From Prevotella sp. UBA7551 (GTDB taxonomy: Bacteria > Bacteroidota > Bacteroidia > Bacteroidales > Bacteroidaceae), in NCBI GenBank assembly GCA_002479145.1, contig DLLX01000052.1, positions 31,051 to 40,004 of the forward strand: DNA of 8,954 bases. The letters run 5' to 3'. A program made the position numbers and the translations under genes. Shown here in pieces: positions 1 to 5,802 of this stretch; positions within the stretch are counted from its first letter, which is position 1; each line of letters begins with the position of its first letter. The notes under the pieces are model-generated. The model did not search any database. It saw only the letters and a list, made by a program, of their open reading frames with translations, and was not told where the DNA came from.

Positions 1-765
1 AATATGAAGGTGCAGGGAGCCGCCTTGGCCACGGTCATCGGACAAGTCACCAGCTTCCTCTTGCTGCTCCGTATGTCCCACCACGAGGGCAACATTGGCA
101 TCTATTGGCGCAACTTCGCCCCATCATGGGCGGCGTTGAGAGAGATATTCTACGGTGGAAGTCCCTCGTTGTCGCGACAGGGGCTGCTCTGCATATCGAC
201 GACACTGCTCAACCACGCCGCCGGAGCGTGGGGCGACGCTGCCATAGCGGGCATGAGCATCGTGGGAAGAATCAGCATGCTGGTCATGGCTGTGGTCATT
301 GGGTTGGGACAAGGGTTTCAGCCTCTGTGTGGATTCTGCTACGGTGCAAGACATTATGCCAGGCTCAAGCGCGCCTGGTGGTTCACAACGGCTGTGGGAA
401 CGGTCTTTCTCCTTGTCGTGTCGGCATTGGGATGGTTGTTCAGCGAGAGCCTTATCACCCTTTTCCGCAACGATCCGGAAGTGGTGAAGGTGGGGGTCGT
501 GGCCCTGAGGTGGCAGATGACGACCATTCCTCTCTGTGGCATCATTATGGCAAGCAACATGCTCACGCAGACTTGCCGAAAACCTTGGCGGGCCAACCTG
601 CTGGCTGCATCGCGCAATGGGCTGTTCTTTATTCCCTGTATCCTGGTCTTTCCCAGCTGGTTGGGACTGACGGGCGTGGAAATTTGCCAAAGTGTGAGCG
701 ACCTGCTGGCTTTTTTCACCACAGTTCCCGTCATGATTTACACCTTCCGCGAATTGCGGACGTAG
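1..765 (+). CDS. MATE-family efflux transporter, C-terminal part (5' end outside window)
   Basis: Inner-membrane antiporter of the MATE family, which exports drugs or other organic cations in exchange for Na+ or H+. Only about 255 residues are present, against about 450 for the family, and the frame is open to the first base of the window, so the ATG at position 4 is probably internal. Numbering from that ATG, the visible part begins with GAALATVIGQ (5-14), a typical mid-protein MATE helix, and has about six hydrophobic segments (near 7-24, 55-73, 79-111, 124-146, 166-187 and 206-248). The segment GLGQGFQPLCGFCYGA (100-115) matches the conserved MATE loop GxGQGxQPxxGxxYGA, followed by basic residues. 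The gene ends in TAG at 763-765. The substrate cannot be told. The next gene begins 63 nt downstream on the same strand, and I saw no promoter between them. Confidence 0.9.
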   Translation, partial: NMKVQGAALATVIGQVTSFLLLLRMSHHEGNIGIYWRNFAPSWAALREIFYGGSPSLSRQGLLCISTTLLNHAAGAWGDAAIAGMSIVGRISMLVMAVVIGLGQGFQPLCGFCYGARHYARLKRAWWFTTAVGTVFLLVVSALGWLFSESLITLFRNDPEVVKVGVVALRWQMTTIPLCGIIMASNMLTQTCRKPWRANLLAASRNGLFFIPCILVFPSWLGLTGVEICQSVSDLLAFFTTVPVMIYTFRELRT

Positions 766-828
766 CCCCATTTTCTCATTAACTTCAACAACATCTAAAC
801 CTATCATCTTTCCGCCCACCTTACTCCC

Positions 829-3015
829 ATGCGCATAGCTTCTCTCACCGTCATTCTCCTTGTATCGATTTGCACCCAGGCGCAGCATGCCGCCTACCAC
901 AAACTGTCTGCCCTTGTCCGTGAGGCGGCCACTATAACATGGTCAGAACAGCGTATCCACCAGCAAGACGGCAACGTCAGCCAACGTGAACTGGCGGCCT
1001 TCATCCGCACGGAGGGCGACGCCAGTGAACTTTTCCATCGCTTTGGTGTGCGCCAGCTGGCGAGTTTCGGACCATCCCTGCACATCGTCTCCATTCCTTT
1101 GCGACACATCGGAGCACTATCGCTCGACAAGCGCGTAGCAAGAATAGAAGCGGGCCGCTCCTGTTCCGTCACGATGGACACCACAAGGCACGTGGTCAAC
1201 GCATTATCCGCCAACGAAGGCAACCATTTGCCGCAGGCTTTCACGGGCGACGGCGTCGTGGTCGGCGTACAAGACATAGGCTTCGACCTCACACATCCCA
1301 CGTTCTACTCCCGCGATATGAGCCGCTACCGCATTCAGGCACTGTGGGATCAGCTCTCACCCGACACCATCGGGTCTTCATTCTACGTGGGACGAGACTA
1401 CCAAGGAGAGGAGGAATTGCTCCAACTGGGCTGTCCCTACGACGGAAACGTACAGACACACGGCACACACACGGCGGGAATAGCGGCTGGAAGCGGATTC
1501 GACTCACCCTATGTGGGCATTGCGCCCGACGCAAGTCTCTGTTTAGTGTGCAACGCTACGGGAGATGATGCGGCCATCATAGACTCATCGCTTATCTATC
1601 GGTACACAACAGCCACCGATGCGTTGGGGTTCAAGTATATTTTCGACTATGCTGCAAAGGCGGGGAAGCCTTGCGTAATCAATTTTAGTGAAGGTAGCCC
1701 AGAGAATGCCCACGAAGAAGACCGTCTGTACTGTGAGATTCTCGACTCCTTGCAAGGCCCCGGACGCATCATTGTGGCCTCGGCGGGCAACAATGGCGAT
1801 CGACTGACCTACTTTCACAAGCGTCGGGGCGAGGAGCACGCAGGGTTATTCATCGCTGCAAGCTCCCCTTCCGGCACGGCAACGTTGCGCTCCAAAGACC
1901 CGTTTGTCATCCGAATCAAAACCTATGCGAACCCCTCCGCACCACTTACTTTCGACTACCGGACGCAAGACGTGCTCTCCGCCACCGACTCGCTGCTTTG
2001 CGATACCGTAATGACCGCTTCAGGAAAGCCTATGGGGGTGCTGATTCAAGCCTATCGGTCACTTGATATGGGCGAAGGGGTATTCTATGACGTGACCATA
2101 CGGCAAGAGCAACGGCTCGGCATACCCAGCACGGCGCTGGAGGTGAGGGGAACGGAGGCTGACGTGGAATTCTATTACAATGGATTGTGGACTTGGAACA
2201 GCGAGATGGATCCCACAATGGATGCGGGAGAACAGACCCATAGTGTTCTCATCCCAGCCACGGCCAATCGTGTCATCGGTGTGGGAGCTACGACTTGGCG
2301 CACCCAATTCCACAACTATTTGGGCGAGCTACATGTCAGCAAAGGTGGAAAAGGACAGAAAGCTGACTACTCCTCCGTGGGTCCGACGATGGATGGGCGG
2401 ATGAAACCAGACGTTTGCGCACCTGGCACGAATGTCATCTCTGCCTATAGCTCCTTTTTCATCGCCAATCCCGACAACCAAGGCGCGCCATTGAGCAGCG
2501 ATGTAGAACATTTCCAGCACAATGGACGCACCTACGCATGGAATGCGAACTCGGGCACATCCATGTCCGCACCTGTTGTGGCCGGCGCCATCGCTCTTTG
2601 GCTTCAGGCGCGTCCCACACTCACACCTGAGGAAGCCCTTGAAACTATTGCCGCCACAAGTCATCACCCCAATTCAGACCTTACCTATCCGAACAACCTG
2701 TACGGCTACGGAGAAGTGGATGTGTACAAAGGGCTGCTCCATTTGCTCGGTATCGACAAGATTGCGTCGGTCTCACCCACCCCTCTCAATGGTGTGACTA
2801 TCCGCATTAATGAGGACGGCATCCTATTCTCGTTGGACCATATCCCCTCTCAACCGTTCTCGGTTTGTCTTTATACTACAGCTGGAGTCAAGGTAGGGCA
2901 ATGGCTTATAGCCACCCATCAACCATCTTACAAGATTCCCTTGCCTCAAGCGAAGGGCGTTTACATCCTACAAGTGGAGGGGAAAAAGCGCGCATCGACG
3001 CTCATCCGCATATAG
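829..3015 (+). CDS. Secreted S8 (subtilisin-like) serine peptidase with type IX-secretion-like C-terminal domain
   Basis: Exported endopeptidase of family S8, 728 residues. Residues 1-19 look like a Sec signal peptide (R2, hydrophobic 4-14, likely cleavage around 18-20); C15 lacks a proper lipobox. Residues about 50-110 resemble an I9-type propeptide. The catalytic triad is complete: D149 in GVQDIG, H211 in HGTHTAG and S578 in SGTSMSAP, with oxyanion N321 in SAGNNG. About 150 residues (330-480) between the oxyanion Asn and the last strand before the Ser region form a large insert, as in several Bacteroidetes subtilases. The last 75 residues are beta-rich and end in GVYILQVEGKKRASTLIRI, the pattern of a type A sorting domain for the type IX secretion system, so I infer export across the outer membrane. 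The ATG at 829 is chosen because the signal peptide starts there. It could share a transcript with the MATE gene. The substrate is unknown. Confidence 0.93.
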   Translation: MRIASLTVILLVSICTQAQHAAYHKLSALVREAATITWSEQRIHQQDGNVSQRELAAFIRTEGDASELFHRFGVRQLASFGPSLHIVSIPLRHIGALSLDKRVARIEAGRSCSVTMDTTRHVVNALSANEGNHLPQAFTGDGVVVGVQDIGFDLTHPTFYSRDMSRYRIQALWDQLSPDTIGSSFYVGRDYQGEEELLQLGCPYDGNVQTHGTHTAGIAAGSGFDSPYVGIAPDASLCLVCNATGDDAAIIDSSLIYRYTTATDALGFKYIFDYAAKAGKPCVINFSEGSPENAHEEDRLYCEILDSLQGPGRIIVASAGNNGDRLTYFHKRRGEEHAGLFIAASSPSGTATLRSKDPFVIRIKTYANPSAPLTFDYRTQDVLSATDSLLCDTVMTASGKPMGVLIQAYRSLDMGEGVFYDVTIRQEQRLGIPSTALEVRGTEADVEFYYNGLWTWNSEMDPTMDAGEQTHSVLIPATANRVIGVGATTWRTQFHNYLGELHVSKGGKGQKADYSSVGPTMDGRMKPDVCAPGTNVISAYSSFFIANPDNQGAPLSSDVEHFQHNGRTYAWNANSGTSMSAPVVAGAIALWLQARPTLTPEEALETIAATSHHPNSDLTYPNNLYGYGEVDVYKGLLHLLGIDKIASVSPTPLNGVTIRINEDGILFSLDHIPSQPFSVCLYTTAGVKVGQWLIATHQPSYKIPLPQAKGVYILQVEGKKRASTLIRI

Positions 3016-3080
3016 CAAAGAGCCATTAGCGGGAGCTTACCTCCGTCGGTGAAGAACAGAAAACACCAAGAACAGGACAA

Positions 3081-3119
3081 AATACCTTTTTTTAGGTATT
3101 GCTTACATTCCCCGTAAGC
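3081..3119. repeat. Two short inverted repeats on the orphan promoter
   Basis: Two small dyads sit side by side: aatacct/aggtatt (3081-3087 with 3094-3100, spacer of six T) and gcttac/gtaagc (3101-3106 with 3114-3119, spacer attcccc). The first ends within the TTG of the -33 element and the second fills the spacer between -33 and -7. They may be operator half-sites; alternatively the first could be a weak 3' hairpin of the upstream peptidase transcript. Both are directly visible, their function is inferred. Confidence 0.4.
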
Positions 3120-3129
3120 TGTACCTTTG
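3099..3129 (+). promoter_or_regulatory. Bacteroidetes-type promoter with no annotated gene downstream
   Basis: The -7 element is TACCTTTG (3122-3129), a full match to TAnnTTTG. The -33 element is TTG at 3099-3101, with a 20-nt spacer. Transcription would start near 3133-3137. No plus-strand gene lies downstream: the next genes are on the minus strand and converge on it. It therefore appears to drive a short transcript ending at the stem-loops at 3207-3268. Confidence 0.55.
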
Positions 3130-3206
3130 CAACCGTATTCAACAATACGACTTGGTAAATGAAATCTTGTTCAAAAAGGAATTATTTCATAATGTTTTTG
3201 TAATGG

Positions 3207-3236
3207 TAAAAGGCTGGCTGTGAAGTCAGCCTTTTA
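3207..3236. terminator. Bidirectional terminator-type hairpin (hairpin A)
   Basis: Perfect 10-bp stem taaaaggctg / cagccttttta-side (3207-3216 with 3227-3236), 10-nt loop. A GC core flanked by A-run and T-run is the usual form of a bidirectional intrinsic terminator. It can stop plus-strand transcripts (peptidase or the orphan transcript) and minus-strand readthrough from the zinc-ribbon gene ending at 3310. Confidence 0.6.
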
Positions 3237-3268
3237 ACCCAAATCTAAAGACCGATTTGGGTTAAAAG
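3231..3268. terminator. Long 15-bp hairpin overlapping hairpin A (hairpin B)
   Basis: Perfect 15-bp inverted repeat: cttttaacccaaatc (3231-3245) and gatttgggttaaaag (3254-3268) around the 8-nt loop taaagacc. Its left arm uses bases 3231-3235, which are also part of the right arm of hairpin A, so the two full stems exclude each other in one RNA. On the minus strand it lies about 40 nt after the zinc-ribbon stop codon and probably helps to end that operon. It lacks a clean T-tract on either strand, so efficient termination by it alone is uncertain. Confidence 0.55.
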
Positions 3269-3309
3269 AAAGTAATCAGTCAAGGCAACTTGCCCTCACA
3301 CAAAGCCTT

Positions 3310-4155
3310 TCAGGCTTCCTTGTCCTCGCTCTCGACCTTTTTGCGCGTAGTGCGCTTGCGCTTGGGTTTGGCCTTGTCACCCTTTTCTTTCAATTCGGAA
3401 TCAACCTTCACGCCAGCCAATTCGGGATCGATAAGGATGCGGCCACAATACTCGCAGACGATAATCTTCTTGTGCATCTTAATGTCAAGCTGACGCTGTG
3501 GCGGGATTTTGTTGAAGCAACCTCCGCATGCATCGCGCTGCACATAGACGATACCCAAACCATTTCGTGCGTTCTTGCGGATACGCTTGAATGAGCTTAG
3601 CAGTCGCGGTTCTATCTTTGTCTCCAGATCTTTGGCCTTTTCCTTGAGCATGGTCTCCTCCTCACGGGTCTCAGCCAGGATGTCCTCAAGCTCGCTTTTC
3701 TTCTCGTCGAGGTCTTCCTGACGCTCACCACGCTCGGCCTTAGCAGACTCCAGGTCGTTAGAACGCGAGGCTATCAGATCCATTGCTTCCTTTATCTTTT
3801 TATTGCAAAGCTCCACCTCCAGACGCTCATAGTCGATTTGCTTGCTCAATGCGTCATATTCGCGGTTGTTGCGCACCTCGTTGAGCTGGTTGTTGTAGCG
3901 TTCCAAATTGGCCTGCGCCTCCTGTACCTCGCCTTTCTTCTGCGTGATGGCCGACTGAATCTCCTTGATTTCAGCGGCGATTTTCTCTATGCGGGTGTCG
4001 AGTCCAGCTATTTCGTCTTCCAAATCCCTTACTTCCAGCGGCAATTCGCCACGCAATGCACGTTTCTCATCGATGGCCGTGAGGGTAGTCTGCAACTCAT
4101 AAAGCGTCTGCAACTTTTGCTCTACCGACAGTTCTTTTGCTTCTTTTTTTGCCAT
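3310..4155 (-). CDS. Coiled-coil C4-type zinc-ribbon protein (COG1579 type)
   Basis: 281-residue cytoplasmic protein of the C4 zinc-ribbon family (COG1579 / zf-RING_7, the family of chlamydial CdsZ and DR0291). Residues about 8-185 are highly charged and almost free of proline, forming a long antiparallel coiled coil; it includes the family hallmark NNREYDALSKQI (96-107). The zinc ribbon follows: C210 and C213 in CGGC, then C234 and C237 in CEYC, about 20 residues apart, all four ligands intact. A short tail (about 250-281) is rich in Lys, Arg and Glu. The family is described as putative nucleic-acid binding, but a precise role is not established. ATG at 4153-4155, with an AGGAA-like stretch a few bases upstream on the minus strand. 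It begins 51 nt after the Nif3 gene with no promoter seen between, so the two form an operon. Confidence 0.9.
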   Translation of the reverse strand: MAKKEAKELSVEQKLQTLYELQTTLTAIDEKRALRGELPLEVRDLEDEIAGLDTRIEKIAAEIKEIQSAITQKKGEVQEAQANLERYNNQLNEVRNNREYDALSKQIDYERLEVELCNKKIKEAMDLIASRSNDLESAKAERGERQEDLDEKKSELEDILAETREEETMLKEKAKDLETKIEPRLLSSFKRIRKNARNGLGIVYVQRDACGGCFNKIPPQRQLDIKMHKKIIVCEYCGRILIDPELAGVKVDSELKEKGDKAKPKRKRTTRKKVESEDKEA

Positions 4156-4206
4156 AAATATTCCTGTATTTTATTTTTCCTTTATATTATTAGAAACCTC
4201 AACTCT

Positions 4207-4995
4207 TCAAAAATAGAGTATCGGGTTTGTATTTGTTTTCGCAATATGACAGGGAACGCCCGCACACTCACGCATGATAACGTCGCGGAAAATCTCTGCG
4301 GTGTATTGCTCGCTCTGATAATGGCCGATGACACAGATCTGAATCTGCTGCTCATGGCCAAAGAAATCATGGTATTGCATCTCGCCTGTGATGAAAGCGT
4401 CGGCCGAATGGGTGATTGCCTCGGACAACAAAAACGCCCCAGAGCCTCCACACAAAGCAACCGTTTTGATAGGACGGCGTAATAATTGATTCGTCTGGAC
4501 ACATTCTACCCCAAACTTTTCCTTCAGCATTTTCACCAAATCATCGGCCGCAATCGGCTCTGCAAAGCATCCTATGACACCCTCGCCCCCTGCAACGCCA
4601 TCTATTTCCTGCTGTTGCCCTATGAAGGAGAGCTTTTTAAGTCCCAATTTTTCGGCTATCTTGTAGTTCACTCCTCCTACGGCACTGTCCATATTGGTGT
4701 GCATAGACACAATGACGACATTACGTTGAATGGCCTTCAATACCGTCCGCTGTACATAGTCGCCGTCAGAAACACACGAGAGCTTACGGAAAATGAGCGG
4801 ATGATGGGATACAACCAAATTGCAACCACGCTCAATAGCCTCATCAATAATATCCTCTGTCACGTCAAGACACAACAAAGCCCCTGACACCTCCGCCTCT
4901 GTCAGCCCAACTTGCAAGCCAGCATTGTCGAAACCAGCCTGCAAGGGCAGAGGCGCGAATCGTTCAAGGGCAGCAATCACTTCCTTTATTTTCAC
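4207..4995 (-). CDS. Nif3-like dinuclear metal-centre protein (DUF34/YbgI family)
   Basis: 262-residue cytoplasmic protein of the NIF3/YbgI/DUF34 family, toroidal hexamers with two metal ions per subunit. It is often labelled 'GTP cyclohydrolase I type 2 homologue', but its true reaction is not settled. The expected metal ligands are present: H64-H65 in SHHP, H99 and D103 in HTNMD, and H225 and E229 in GHYQSEQ. GFDNAGLQVG (21-30) is the typical N-terminal motif. This is the short form, with only a small segment (about 125-170) where longer relatives have a PII-like insert. The start codon is GTG at 4993-4995; it gives the family N-terminus MKIKEVIAALE, and the first in-frame ATG (M98) would remove the first metal site. 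First gene of the operon with the zinc-ribbon protein, behind a clear promoter. Confidence 0.93.
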   Translation of the reverse strand: MKIKEVIAALERFAPLPLQAGFDNAGLQVGLTEAEVSGALLCLDVTEDIIDEAIERGCNLVVSHHPLIFRKLSCVSDGDYVQRTVLKAIQRNVVIVSMHTNMDSAVGGVNYKIAEKLGLKKLSFIGQQQEIDGVAGGEGVIGCFAEPIAADDLVKMLKEKFGVECVQTNQLLRRPIKTVALCGGSGAFLLSEAITHSADAFITGEMQYHDFFGHEQQIQICVIGHYQSEQYTAEIFRDVIMRECAGVPCHIAKTNTNPILYF

Positions 4996-5017
4996 GCTAT
5001 AAAAAAGTTTTTCAGTG

Positions 5018-5049
5018 CAAAATTAGTGCTTTATTTCCTTTCTACCAAA
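5018..5049 (-). promoter_or_regulatory. Promoter of the nif3-like / zinc-ribbon operon
   Basis: On the minus strand, TTTG at 5046-5049 (-33) and TAATTTTG at 5018-5025 (-7) are separated by 20 nt, a full match to the Bacteroidetes consensus. Transcription would start near 5010-5014, giving a 5' leader of about 15-20 nt before the GTG at 4995. This short leader supports the GTG start. Confidence 0.7.
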
Positions 5050-5262
5050 GAAATATCTTCGGTTTTAATCTTTTTTGAGGCAAAGATTATCCCCCGGAAT
5101 GTTATATTCACCCTTGCTCTAATTGCCAACACATGCTTATTCCTTATGCCTTGGCTCAATCCAAACACACCAAATCTTGCAATGCAAGCCGTTTCTTTTT
5201 AATGGAATGAAAACAAAATACAAAAAGCAAAGATAACCTAACGAAATATCAACTTTATTTCG
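5026..5262. other. AT-rich divergent intergenic region, no gene
   Basis: Between the Nif3-type gene and nfeD (4996-5303) I see no credible coding region: a plus-strand frame crossing part of it (4912-5202) lies mostly antisense to the Nif3-type gene and resembles no family. The stretch holds the two outward-facing promoters and two dyads (5176-5188 and 5227-5271, listed separately). About 120 bases (5050-5170) carry nothing I can name. Confidence 0.6.
5176..5188. repeat. Perfect 13-bp palindrome CTTGCA-A-TGCAAG
   Basis: Six-base arms around a single central A, in the divergent intergenic region about 75-85 bases upstream of the nfeD -7 box and about 125 bases upstream of the nif3-side promoter. 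Too tight a spacer for an RNA hairpin, so if functional it would be a protein-binding site. Its half-site TTGCA also occurs in the dyad on the M48 promoter (6883-6896), with different spacing. Confidence 0.3.
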
Positions 5263-5271
5263 TATCTTTGC
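5227..5271. repeat. Nested inverted repeats at the nfeD promoter
   Basis: Outer arms gcaaagata (5227-5235) and tatctttgc (5263-5271) are perfect 9-bp complements. Inner arms acgaaata (5241-5248) and tatttcgt (5256-5263) are perfect 8-bp complements with a 7-nt spacer. The outer arms each contain TATCTTTG on opposite strands, so they are two outward-facing -7-like boxes. The right one fits nfeD; the left one has no good -33 element. Confidence 0.45.
5263..5270 (+). promoter_or_regulatory. -7 element of the nfeD-qmcA promoter
   Basis: TATCTTTG matches TAnnTTTG and would place the transcription start near 5274-5278, about 28 nt before the nfeD ATG at 5304. No clear TTTG is present 19-21 nt upstream, so the -33 element is weak and the promoter may need help, possibly at the dyad covering this site. 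Confidence 0.55.
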
Positions 5272-5303
5272 CAACGAATGAGAAAAATCTAAAAATTACG
5301 TCC

Positions 5304-5753
5304 ATGATTGATTATTTTGCTCAAAATCTTTGGTTGGCTTGGCTACTCGTCAGTCTTCTGTGTCTGTTGCTCGAACTTGCCAACGGTGATTTTTTTATCA
5401 TCTGCTTTGCTGCCGGAAGTCTTTGCACCTCTATCGCTTCGGCATTCACCGACAGCCTTGTGGCACAGATTATCATCTTTGCAATAGCAACACTACTGAG
5501 CATATTCTTCGTCAGGCCCATGGCCTTGCGCTGGTTCCACAGGGGAGAAGACTATCGAGAAAGCAACACTCAAGCCCTCATTGGACGCATAGGACGCGTC
5601 ACCGAGCCTATAGTTGCCGACGGATATGGCCGCGTGCAGATTGATGGTGACAGCTGGAAAGCTAAGTCTTTGGACGGACACCCCATCAATTTGGGGAAAC
5701 ATGCGCGCGTTATCAGCCTTGATTCTACCATCATCACGGTAGAAGAGGCATAA
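5304..5753 (+). CDS. nfeD: NfeD family membrane protein (short form)
   Basis: 149-residue inner-membrane protein that partners SPFH/band-7 proteins in membrane microdomains. Three hydrophobic helices (about 10-25, 30-48 and 52-70) are followed by a cytoplasmic OB-fold domain (about 90-149) with the family signature ALIGRIGRV and GYGRVQIDGDSWKAKS (107-122). It is the short form without the N-terminal ClpP-like protease domain found in long NfeD proteins. The frame can be extended upstream to a TTG at 5268, but that codon lies inside the -7 promoter element, so the ATG at 5304 is the likely start. The qmcA-like gene follows after 49 nt on the same strand without a visible promoter, so the pair is an operon, the usual arrangement for these families. 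Confidence 0.9.
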   Translation: MIDYFAQNLWLAWLLVSLLCLLLELANGDFFIICFAAGSLCTSIASAFTDSLVAQIIIFAIATLLSIFFVRPMALRWFHRGEDYRESNTQALIGRIGRVTEPIVADGYGRVQIDGDSWKAKSLDGHPINLGKHARVISLDSTIITVEEA

Positions 5754-5802
5754 TCAGCAGAAATAGAAATATAATCCATTCAACCTCAAAAACATTTCAA
5801 TT

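Larger units (their letters stand above)
3134..3270 (+). ncRNA. Candidate small structured RNA (orphan transcript)
   Basis: This is the predicted product of the promoter at 3099-3129, roughly 135 nt. It contains four possible stem-loops in order: cgtatt/aatacg (3134-3139 with 3144-3149, loop caac) at the very 5' end; atgaaat/atttcat (3159-3165 with 3184-3190), AU-rich; a 10-bp stem at 3207-3216/3227-3236; and a 15-bp stem at 3231-3245/3254-3268. It also contains a 14-codon reading frame (3159-3203, MKSCSKRNYFIMFL) whose stop overlaps a second ATG followed by six codons (3204-3224). I do not recognise it as 6S, SRP, RNase P or tmRNA. It could be a small RNA, a micro-peptide transcript, or simply a stray promoter reading into a bidirectional terminator. 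Evidence is promoter plus structure only. Confidence 0.35.

Noticed and set aside
105..900. Long open frames on both strands overlapping the MATE gene (105-782 plus, 124-900 minus).
   Set aside because: Their translations have no hydrophobic or domain pattern, are rich in Arg/His/Gln/Pro as expected of out-of-frame GC-rich sequence, and fully overlap a clearly recognisable MATE protein.
3302..3316. Six-base inverted repeat aagcct-ttc-aggctt across the zinc-ribbon stop codon.
   Set aside because: It lies mostly at the stop codon and in coding sequence, is short and lacks a T-tract; better terminator hairpins lie just downstream.
3838..4482. Plus-strand 214-codon frame across the zinc-ribbon and Nif3-type genes.
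   Set aside because: It is antisense to two convincing genes, spans their intergenic gap and resembles no family.
4912..5202. Plus-strand 96-codon frame running from the Nif3-type gene into the intergenic region.
   Set aside because: No promoter, no family resemblance, and the overlap is antisense to the conserved N-terminus of the Nif3-type protein.
5228..5235. Minus-strand TATCTTTG as an independent second promoter for the nif3 operon.
   Set aside because: No TTTG lies 19-21 nt away on the minus strand, and the promoter at 5018-5049 is far better; kept only as part of the nested dyad.
5268..5303. TTG at 5268 as the start of nfeD.
   Set aside because: It lies within the -7 element TATCTTTG and upstream of the predicted transcription start; the ATG at 5304 gives the usual NfeD N-terminus.
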